The notes beneath the pieces are model-generated. The model was not told the DNA's origin, searched no databases, and saw only the letters and a program-made list of their open reading frames with translations. A stretch of DNA of 64,000 nucleotides from the NCBI RefSeq assembly GCF_021245735.1, contig NZ_JAJISB010000010.1:62001-126000 (forward strand), given 5' to 3'. Positions 58,059 through 64,000 of this stretch are shown piece by piece. The first letter of the stretch is position 1; every line of letters starts with the position of its first letter. This stretch comes from Brevibacillus daliensis. GTDB lineage: Bacteria > Bacillota > Bacilli > Brevibacillales > Brevibacillaceae. A program made the position numbers and the translations under genes.

Positions 58059-59738
58059 CTAATTTCTCACTAGCAACACACAGCACTCCACATGCCCCGT
58101 ATGCGGAAACATATCCACCGGCTGCACTTCCACAACCTCATAACTCTCCGCCAGCACTTTCAAATCCCTCGCCAACGTCGACGGATTACACGACACATAC
58201 ACTACCCGCTCCGGCTTCATCTGCAGAATGGTCGTAAGCAATGCCTCATCGCATCCCTTACGTGGTGGGTCAACCACAATCACGTCCGCTACAATCCCCT
58301 GCTTACGCCATCCAGGAATCACAACCTCAGCAGGTCCCACTTCAAAGCTCGCATTCTCAAACCCATTCAATTTCGCATTCCTCTTAGCATCGTCAATGGC
58401 TTCCGGCACGATTTCTACACCATACACCTGCTTTGCCTTCTGCGCTAAGAACAACGAAATAGTCCCGATTCCACAGTACGCATCAATAACAGTCTCGCCA
58501 CCAGACAACCCAGCATACTCCAGCGTCTTGGAATAAAGCACATCGGTCTGCTCTGGATTCACCTGATAGAACGAACGGGCTGAGATCGCGAACTTAATCG
58601 GTCCGATATAATCATAAATGACATCATCGCCCCAAAGCGTGATCGTCTTATCGCCAAAAATTACATTCGTTCTGCGCTCATTTACATTCTGGACGATACT
58701 TTTCACTGCTGGCAATTCAGCTTGAATTCGCTCAACAAGCTCGTCCCGATGTGGGATAAATGCCTCTGTGGTAATCAGTACAACCATTACATCGCCTGTC
58801 TTGGCACCTACCTTGGCTACCACATGACGAAGAAGCCCTGTATGCGCTTCTTCGTTATATGGTGCAATACCTAGTTCCGAGGCAATTCGCTTTACAACTG
58901 CCACAGCCTCGTCATTCGCCTGATGCTGAATGAGGCACTCATCATTATCGATAATGTCATGAGATTTCTCCGCATAAAAACCGCCAATTAGCGCACCATT
59001 TTCCCCACCGATCGGCATCTGTGCCTTATTACGATAACGCCACGGGTCACTCATGCCAAGGGTGGGTAAGACCATAACTGATTTTCTGCCAACTTGCTTG
59101 TCCAAAACAGCAGCAACATGCTCATTACTAGACGAGTCATTACTTGTCCCATCTTCTTTCAGCTCGTTCTTACCATTCTGGTCATTTATACGTACACGAC
59201 CAAGCCCCTGACTCTGCTCGTCTCCCGCAATCTCAAATCCGCCAATCCGTCGCAAATTATCTGCAACAATCTGCTGTTTATGTCGTAATTGTTCCTCGTA
59301 GGAAAGGTGTTGCAGAGAACAACCGCCACAACGATCATAAATAGGACAAGGAGGCTGCATACGGTGCTCGCTCGTGCTGAGAATCTCTTCTAGCTCTGCA
59401 TAGCCGAAGCTTTTCTTTGCATGCACTACTTTTGCACGCACTTGCTCACCTGGTAACGCTCCTTTTACAAACAAGGTGTAGCCATTGTGTCTACCTACAC
59501 CTTCGCCTTCATGGTTAAGTCCAGTGATCGAGAGCTCCACCAGTTGATCCAGCTGTACAGGATATTCGCGTGCTACACCTGCACCTGTATTTTGGCTTCT
59601 ATTACGACCCGCTCCATTTGCTTGTCGTCCTGCACTCGATCTCTGGCGCCCTCCATCTTGGCGCACAGCTTCTCCTTGACGCTTCGTGTTGGTATGTTGC
59701 TGTTTTTTGCCTTGCTGTGGTTTGTTTCCTTTTTTCAC
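58059..59738 (-). CDS. rlmCD: 23S rRNA (uracil-5-)-methyltransferase RlmCD/RumA
   Basis: A 559-residue SAM-dependent enzyme making 5-methyluridine in 23S rRNA. TRAM domain at about 60-120, iron-sulfur cysteines in [20 protein letters not shown] motif [24 protein letters not shown] and catalytic Cys in [15 protein letters not shown], ending [18 protein letters not shown] start after AAGGAG. Longer than usual (about 455): a 55-residue basic low-complexity head and a roughly 50-residue polar insertion after the FeS region ([20 protein letters not shown]). Its 3' end is the template for the tail-like repeats scattered in the window. Confidence 0.95.
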   Translation of the reverse strand: MKKGNKPQQGKKQQHTNTKRQGEAVRQDGGRQRSSAGRQANGAGRNRSQNTGAGVAREYPVQLDQLVELSITGLNHEGEGVGRHNGYTLFVKGALPGEQVRAKVVHAKKSFGYAELEEILSTSEHRMQPPCPIYDRCGGCSLQHLSYEEQLRHKQQIVADNLRRIGGFEIAGDEQSQGLGRVRINDQNGKNELKEDGTSNDSSSNEHVAAVLDKQVGRKSVMVLPTLGMSDPWRYRNKAQMPIGGENGALIGGFYAEKSHDIIDNDECLIQHQANDEAVAVVKRIASELGIAPYNEEAHTGLLRHVVAKVGAKTGDVMVVLITTEAFIPHRDELVERIQAELPAVKSIVQNVNERRTNVIFGDKTITLWGDDVIYDYIGPIKFAISARSFYQVNPEQTDVLYSKTLEYAGLSGGETVIDAYCGIGTISLFLAQKAKQVYGVEIVPEAIDDAKRNAKLNGFENASFEVGPAEVVIPGWRKQGIVADVIVVDPPRKGCDEALLTTILQMKPERVVYVSCNPSTLARDLKVLAESYEVVEVQPVDMFPHTGHVECCVLLVRN

Positions 59739-59756
59739 GATGTCTAACTCCTTTTC

Positions 59757-60647
59757 CTACGGCACAAAAATATTCAAATGTCGTCCAAGCGCATAACACT
59801 CACAAGGTAATTGTCCACCTAGTTCACCATCTAGATTAATCAGCACTTGATGATTATCTTTGGCAGTTGCTTTAATATAGTCTGTTTGAAAATAAATGAC
59901 ATGAGGATCTTTAATATGATCGCCCTTCAATGCCATGCTGACAATACGAAGTAGCTCTGCCAGATTTGTTTTCTTCAAGACAAGACAATCTAGTTTACCA
60001 TCACCTAGATTTGCGTGGGGTGCCAGCTTTTCAAAACCGCCTACAGAATTACTGTTGGAAATAAGGAACAACATGATTTCCTCATCCACAATAACTCCAT
60101 CTCGTGTTTCGATACGTATATGTGTAGGGCTTATAGAAGGCAGCTTCTCAATACCTTTAATGTAATAAGCCATATGTCCAATTATTGTTTTTAGCTTGCT
60201 CGGCACCTCATAGGTTAACTCCGTCAGTGTTCCGCCACCTGCAATATTAATAAAATATCGATTATTAATTTTACCTACATCGATTGGTCTGGTTCGGCCA
60301 GCCGCAATGATTTGGCAGGCTTTCGTAATTGATTTCGGTAAACCCAGTGCCCTCGCCAAGTCGTTCGTCGTTCCACATGGAATGATGCCTAGCTCAGGTC
60401 TGTTTTTCTTCTCAGCAATCCCATTGATTACTTCATAGATTGTACCGTCGCCACCAGCAACCACAATCAGATCAAAGTCTCGCTCTACTGCCAGAGCTGC
60501 TTCCCTCGTAGCATCTCCTTCTCCAGTGGTAGCATGACAAGAAGTTTCGTAACCTGCACCCTCCAGAATATCCAAAATATCCGGCAATTGGCGGCGAACA
60601 GCTTCACGCCCTGAAGTTGGATTGTAAATAAGACGTGCTCTCTTCAC
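59757..60647 (-). CDS. dagK: diacylglycerol kinase DagK
   Basis: A 296-residue soluble lipid kinase that phosphorylates diacylglycerol released by lipoteichoic acid synthesis. RARLIYNPTSGRE start, nucleotide loop VVAGGDGTIYEVINGIA, PELGIIPCGT-TNDLARAL and the catalytic-site block PHANLGDGKLDCLV. The GTG at 60647 has AAGGGA 5 nt upstream; the ATG 14 codons earlier has none. It lies 18 bp before rlmCD on the same strand; dagK-rlmCD pairs are usual in Bacillales. Confidence 0.95.
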   Translation of the reverse strand: MKRARLIYNPTSGREAVRRQLPDILDILEGAGYETSCHATTGEGDATREAALAVERDFDLIVVAGGDGTIYEVINGIAEKKNRPELGIIPCGTTNDLARALGLPKSITKACQIIAAGRTRPIDVGKINNRYFINIAGGGTLTELTYEVPSKLKTIIGHMAYYIKGIEKLPSISPTHIRIETRDGVIVDEEIMLFLISNSNSVGGFEKLAPHANLGDGKLDCLVLKKTNLAELLRIVSMALKGDHIKDPHVIYFQTDYIKATAKDNHQVLINLDGELGGQLPCECYALGRHLNIFVP

Positions 60648-60737
60648 TTGCGTCCCTTCTTCCGTCCAAAATAATCTAGGTTTGATCACGTTACCCTAAC
60701 CATCATATCCTGTATGACCATTTTTGGGAATGATTAT

Positions 60738-60766
60738 GCGACATCTGTACGCATTTTCTCTATAAT
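60738..60766 (+). promoter_or_regulatory. sigma-A promoter of glcK
   Basis: GCGACA (60738-60743), 17 bp, TATAAT (60761-60766), about 135 bp before the start codon. Confidence 0.6.
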
Positions 60767-60902
60767 GTTTAGTAGTGCTCATGGTAGTATTATGGTACAT
60801 CCAGTTAAAAAATTCCAGTTTTTATACAATCAAGATCTCATACATACATATGTATTCTCTATTTTTTATGCTGTTACACAATACGGGTAAGGGGTGTTTC
60901 TA

Positions 60903-61883
60903 ATGAGTAAAAGCTTAATCGTTGGAGTAGATATTGGTGGAACGACAATTAAAATTGCCTTACTTTCTGAAACGGGGGACATTCTGGCAAAATCCAAAAT
61001 CCCCACACCTGTTAAGGATGGGGAAGACGTAATCATCGGTGATATGGTGCAAGCCATTTGGGCGTTGCTCGCTCAACATGGTTTTACCAGGGAACATGTT
61101 TATGGTATCGGGATCGGTGTTCCAGGTCCAGTGGAACCAACTCAAGGTGTTGTCCTGCGAGCTGTCAACGTAGGACTACGAGACACCCCTCTAAAAGCCA
61201 AGACCGAAGCTCTCACAGGATTACCCGTATCCATTGAAAATGACGCCAATGCAGCAGCTCTGGGCGAAATGTGGTGTGGTTCCGGTCGTGGAACTGCCAA
61301 TCTGATCGCCATCACGCTGGGTACAGGTGTTGGTGGGGGTATCATTATTGACGGACATGTGGTTCATGGTGTAAAAGGCGTGGGCGGTGAAGTTGGACAT
61401 GTCACCGTTAACCCCGAAGGACCTTTATGCAATTGTGGAAAAAAAGGCTGCATGGAAACGTACGGTTCAGCTACTGCCATCATTACTGGAATCGAGAAAG
61501 CAGCTCAGAACGGAAAGAGTCCCTTGCTCGCTTCCATCCTTCAGGAAAAAGGTTACCTTTCCGCAAAAGACGCCTTCGATGCCGCCGCACAAGGCGATCT
61601 CGCATCCATTGAGGTGATCGACACAGCGGGTTTTTATATTGGGCTTGGACTATCTCATCTTGGTAACCTGCTCAATCCGGGTAAAATCGTGATCGGCGGC
61701 GGTGTCTCTTCTGCTGGAGAAGAATTATTTAAGCGTATACGAGCGTCCTTTGATCAGTACACCTTCCCTATTGCGGCAGAATGTTGTGAAATCTTGCCTG
61801 CCACTCTCGGAAATGATGCTGGTGTAATCGGAGCTGCCTGGCTCGTGTACAACTCCCAAAAATCCGTCCCAACCGTTTCCTAG
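60903..61883 (+). CDS. glcK: ROK-family glucokinase
   Basis: A 326-residue ATP-dependent glucose kinase. ATP loop VGVDIGGTTIKIALL, catalytic Asp114 in SIENDANAAALGE, phosphate 2 loop TLGTGVGGGIIIDG, the ExGH sugar site GGEVGH (161-166) and the zinc motif C176-x-C-G-x4-C183 (CNCGKKGCMET). ATG at 60903 is 8 nt after AAGGGG; an ATG three codons earlier lacks spacing. Monocistronic. Full length with all residues, so functional. Confidence 0.95.
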   Translation: MSKSLIVGVDIGGTTIKIALLSETGDILAKSKIPTPVKDGEDVIIGDMVQAIWALLAQHGFTREHVYGIGIGVPGPVEPTQGVVLRAVNVGLRDTPLKAKTEALTGLPVSIENDANAAALGEMWCGSGRGTANLIAITLGTGVGGGIIIDGHVVHGVKGVGGEVGHVTVNPEGPLCNCGKKGCMETYGSATAIITGIEKAAQNGKSPLLASILQEKGYLSAKDAFDAAAQGDLASIEVIDTAGFYIGLGLSHLGNLLNPGKIVIGGGVSSAGEELFKRIRASFDQYTFPIAAECCEILPATLGNDAGVIGAAWLVYNSQKSVPTVS

Positions 61884-61927
61884 CTACAATAAATCGTATA
61901 GGTATCAGGTGAGGCAAGACATGACGT

Positions 61928-61976
61928 TTGGTCACTCAGACGCGTACATCGTAAGTTCTGAGTGACCAAGCTTTTT
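61928..61976 (+). terminator. terminator of glcK
   Basis: TTGGTCACTCAGA and its exact complement around a 16 nt loop, then GC and seven T. Confidence 0.92.
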
Positions 61977-63443
61977 TTATAAGTAAATCGTATCCGTTGC
62001 TATCGTTTCTGTGAAAGTCTTATCATGCTCCACAAATAATAACGTTGGATTACAGGAAAGTAAAAGCTCTTCAATCTGTATACGGGACAACACATCAATA
62101 AAATTAAGCGGTTCATCCCAAATGTACAGATGTGCGCTTTCACACAGACTTCTGGCGATTAACACTTTCTTTTTCTGTCCACCACTGAAATCTCGCATAT
62201 CCTTTTCAAACTGAACTCTGGAAAAATCCATTTTGCGCAAAATTGCTTTAAATTGGCTTTCATCTATCCCCGATTCTTTTGCGAAATCAGATAAATTGCC
62301 CTTTAAGAAAGAGGTATCCTGTGACACATAGGATATAACCAGGTTGCTACTTCTTTGGAAATTTCCCGTAAAGCTAAGATTCTCCCCGCATATCAGCTTT
62401 AGTATGCTTGATTTTCCCGATCCATTTTTACCACGCAACGCAATTCTATCACCTTGTTCAATGGTAAAACTCACATTGTCACAGACCTTCTTTTCTCCAT
62501 AAGAGAGGGAGACTTTATCGAAGGTGACCAGCCTACTTGAGTGATATTGTCGTGGTTTAATCTGCAAGAGGTCGGAGCTCTCAATATTTTTGAGAAGACT
62601 TGATTTTTCCTCAATAGCATCATGCCTTCTTGCTTCCAAACTTTTAGATCGCTTCATCATCTTGGCAGCTTTATGACTCACAAAGCCTCTGTCTGGAACA
62701 TCATCATCATTTTTGCTCTTTTCCTTTTTATCGGACCAGACAGCAGTTCGCTTTGCTGCTTTATCCAGCCTTTTAATCTCTTTTTTGAGCTTCTGATTTT
62801 CCGCAAGCTCATAATTGTCCTGCATCTTTTTGTTCTCATACCATGAGGAGAAATTACCTTTTTGAATTTCTATATCTGTTTTATTGATCGATAAGATATG
62901 GTCGATACAGTTATCCAAAAAAGCTCGATCGTGGGAAACAAGGATGAACCCTTTCTTCGTCTTCAGATAATTGCCAACGATCTCCCTTGCTTCGGAATCG
63001 AGATGATTGGTAGGCTCATCAATTAACAAAAAGCTGTTCTCTTTTAAAAACAGTGTGGCAAGCAGTATCTTCGTCTGCTCTCCGTTTGATAATGTATCAA
63101 ATGGACGATAAAGCACATCCTCCGATACTCCGAGTATGGACAACTCTCTTTCAAGTTCCCATAACTGATAGTCAGGGTTAATGTTAGTTACGACATCCAG
63201 TGTGTTTATGGTTCTGTCATGTACGTCAAAGGGAAAATACTCAATATTCACCCTCCCTGAAATACTTCCACTATACTCATACTTACCCAGTAGCAGGTGT
63301 AAGAAAGTTGTTTTACCACGACCATTTCTTCCTGTGAAACCCAATTTCCAATCTGTATCAATTTGAAAGGAAACATCCTCAAAAACGTTATCATAACTGC
63401 CATCATAGGCAAATGTTACATTCGAAATCGTTATAAGTGACAT
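61977..63443 (-). CDS. ABC-F ribosomal protection protein, Lsa-like
   Basis: A 488-residue soluble ATPase with two nucleotide domains and no membrane part: Walker A GRNGRGKTT and GKNGSGKSS, signatures LSNGEQTK and FSGGQKKKV, Walker B LLIDEPTNHLD and LYIWDEPLNFID. The linker between them (about 190-290) is long and basic (KEIKRLDKAAKRTAVWSDKK), as in antibiotic-resistance ABC-F proteins. Opening FTGRNGRGKTTFLHLLLG and DTDWKLGF match the Lsa/Vga group, giving resistance to lincosamides, streptogramin A and pleuromutilins by displacing drug from the ribosome. ATG at 63443 is 8 nt after AGGAGG. A leader attenuator precedes it. Confidence 0.9.
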   Translation of the reverse strand: MSLITISNVTFAYDGSYDNVFEDVSFQIDTDWKLGFTGRNGRGKTTFLHLLLGKYEYSGSISGRVNIEYFPFDVHDRTINTLDVVTNINPDYQLWELERELSILGVSEDVLYRPFDTLSNGEQTKILLATLFLKENSFLLIDEPTNHLDSEAREIVGNYLKTKKGFILVSHDRAFLDNCIDHILSINKTDIEIQKGNFSSWYENKKMQDNYELAENQKLKKEIKRLDKAAKRTAVWSDKKEKSKNDDDVPDRGFVSHKAAKMMKRSKSLEARRHDAIEEKSSLLKNIESSDLLQIKPRQYHSSRLVTFDKVSLSYGEKKVCDNVSFTIEQGDRIALRGKNGSGKSSILKLICGENLSFTGNFQRSSNLVISYVSQDTSFLKGNLSDFAKESGIDESQFKAILRKMDFSRVQFEKDMRDFSGGQKKKVLIARSLCESAHLYIWDEPLNFIDVLSRIQIEELLLSCNPTLLFVEHDKTFTETIATDTIYL

Positions 63444-63470
63444 ATGCATCGCCTCCTGTAAAATGAAGAA

Positions 63471-63670
63471 AGCTGCAAGAAAGTTACTTCTCGCAGCTCA
63501 TAAAAATACAGCAAAGCAAAGCCCATCACAGGCATAGCAAGGCATACGTACGTTTATTTTATGAGTGGAAAAATGGAGTAACTTTCTTGCATGAGCATAC
63601 CAAATACGCGGTTTAGACCGCTTTTAAAATTTAGATATGCTACAAAATCATTAGCAAGAAAAGTTATCCA
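63471..63670 (-). promoter_or_regulatory. ribosome-mediated transcription attenuator of the ABC-F gene
   Basis: Four segments on the minus-strand RNA. Segment 1 TGGATAACTTTTCTTGC (63670-63654) lies in the leader peptide frame. Segment 2 GCAAGAAAGTTACTCCA (63590-63574) is its complement with a bulge. Segment 3 AGTAACTTTCTTGC (63488-63475) is the exact 14 nt complement of segment 2. Segment 3 is also inside a terminator stem (AGCTGC 63498-63493 with GCAGCT 63476-63471) followed by TTTCTTCATTTT. Pairing 1:2 allows the terminator; a ribosome stalled on segment 1 frees 2 to pair with 3 and blocks it. Confidence 0.72.
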
Positions 63671-63671
63671 T
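63651..63671 (-). CDS. leader peptide of the ABC-F gene
   Basis: ATG-GAT-AAC-TTT-TCT-TGC-TAA (MDNFSC) begins about 27 nt after the predicted transcription start, with GGAG 8 nt upstream. It covers attenuator segment 1. Antibiotic-stalled ribosomes here would favour expression of the resistance gene. A second in-frame possibility (MLMQESYSIFPLIK, 63554-63598) overlaps segment 2 but has no ribosome site. Confidence 0.6.
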   Translation of the reverse strand: MDNFSC

Positions 63672-63704
63672 TTTCCCAACTCCAATCTTTTATATTTGAT
63701 GACG

Positions 63705-63733
63705 ATTGTATCTGATCGGTATTGGAATGTCAA
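63705..63733 (-). promoter_or_regulatory. sigma-A promoter of the ABC-F leader
   Basis: Minus strand TTGACA (63728-63733), 17 bp, TACAAT (63705-63710), giving a leader RNA of about 255 nt before the ABC-F start codon. Confidence 0.82.
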
Positions 63734-63805
63734 TGTAACAAAGGGGAAAATGGGAAGCACATCGAAATGAAAGTAGTTACTCGATAAAGTAATGAGGTGA
63801 AAGAG

Positions 63806-64000
63806 ATGCAATTATTCATTACAGATATGAGTGAGGACTTCGCAGTACAAATCTTGAATTGGAAATATGATGCTCCCTATGACTTTTACAACAACGAAGA
63901 AAATGCTGAGTCCATGAAGGAGCTCTTGGAAAACACATATTATGCGGTTGTAGACGGTCACGGCAATTTATTTGGTTTCTTTTGTGTGGGAGGATCTGCA
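63806..64000 (+). CDS. GNAT-like acetyltransferase, 5' part
   Basis: From ATG at 63806 (GAGGTG nine bases upstream) 65 codons read MQLFITDMSEDFAVQILNWK, YDAPYDFYNNEENAESMKEL and YYAVVDGHGNLFGFFCVGGSA. The W-K-Y-x-x-P-Y-x-x-Y pattern and the beta strand GNLFGFFCVG match the N-terminal half of GNAT acetyltransferases common in Bacillales. The gene is cut by the window end, so the acetyl-CoA loop is not seen. Divergent from the ABC-F leader with promoters back to back. Confidence 0.65.
   Translation, partial: MQLFITDMSEDFAVQILNWKYDAPYDFYNNEENAESMKELLENTYYAVVDGHGNLFGFFCVGGSA

Noticed and set aside
63554-63811. 85-codon minus-strand frame over the ABC-F leader
   Set aside because: Crosses promoter, leader peptide and attenuator; only its final 14 codons could be a second leader peptide and they lack a ribosome site.
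1-64000. CRISPR arrays, tRNA and rRNA genes, prophage blocks
   Set aside because: No regular repeat-spacer arrays, no cloverleaf or rRNA sequence recognised, and no structural phage genes; the short repeats are irregularly spaced.

Overview
This 64 kb window is chromosomal DNA of a low-to-middling GC, spore-former-type Firmicute of the order Bacillales. A Brevibacillus/Paenibacillaceae-like host is the best guess. The basis is strong AGGAGG ribosome binding sites, frequent GTG and TTG starts, sigma-A promoters with 17 bp spacers, and B. subtilis/B. cereus-type gene sets: ytcD-ytbDE-like genes, YtrA-like GntR-ABC, a B. anthracis-type prolyl hydroxylase, dagK, rlmCD, glcK and a B. cereus-type malate:quinone oxidoreductase. 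No rRNA, tRNA or CRISPR array was seen. The species call is inference.

Layout. 1-5.1 kb: a Crp/Fnr regulator divergent from hybrid cluster protein hcp, a tiny membrane ORF, and a GntR-ABC operon with a clear promoter and operator. 5.4-6.2 kb: a patch of decayed genes. 6.3-11.3 kb: a TetR-MFS-ABC efflux cluster that looks imported. 12-13.5 kb: mqo. 14.2-18.6 kb: a sigma-54 activator followed by a candidate -24/-12 promoter and a DUF3311-symporter-acyltransferase operon. 18.7-21.1 kb: LysR with a CofE-like protein of unknown role. 21.3-24.7 kb: HxlR-MFS-aldo/keto reductase. 25-30.6 kb: small accessory genes (two SMR exporters, a SUFU-domain protein, Nudix, an ECF sigma/anti-sigma pair, an aminoglycoside adenylyltransferase). 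30.7-36.0 kb: a signalling block with a histidine kinase, a remnant of a response regulator, an intact response regulator, a secreted PepSY-like protein and a second ECF/anti-sigma pair. 36.3-49.4 kb: narK-like transporter, several enzymes and regulators, and many gene remnants (EamA, LysR, serine recombinase, HsdR, AraC). 49.6-54.1 kb: an ascorbate-type PTS operon whose only EIIA domain lies in its regulator. 54.4-56.6 kb: IS1595 and VanZ remnants. 56.6-61.9 kb: more core-like genes (prolyl hydroxylase, rlmCD, dagK, glcK). 62-64 kb: an ABC-F antibiotic-resistance gene with a leader that reads as a ribosome-controlled attenuator, then the start of a GNAT gene.

Two themes connect the region. 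First, many small regulator-plus-target modules face each other across short operator regions (HxlR/MFS, Rrf2/AzoR, MocR/flavin protein, WYL/VOC, LysR/CofE-like). Second, short copies of a sequence resembling the 3' end of rlmCD (core CACTCTCCACATG) recur between modules from 27.6 to 57.5 kb, often beside truncated genes; the intact rlmCD is at 58.06-59.74 kb. This suggests repeated integration, deletion and module exchange. The strongest regulatory find is the leader of the ABC-F gene (63.47-63.73 kb): promoter, a 6-codon leader peptide and four mutually exclusive pairing segments.
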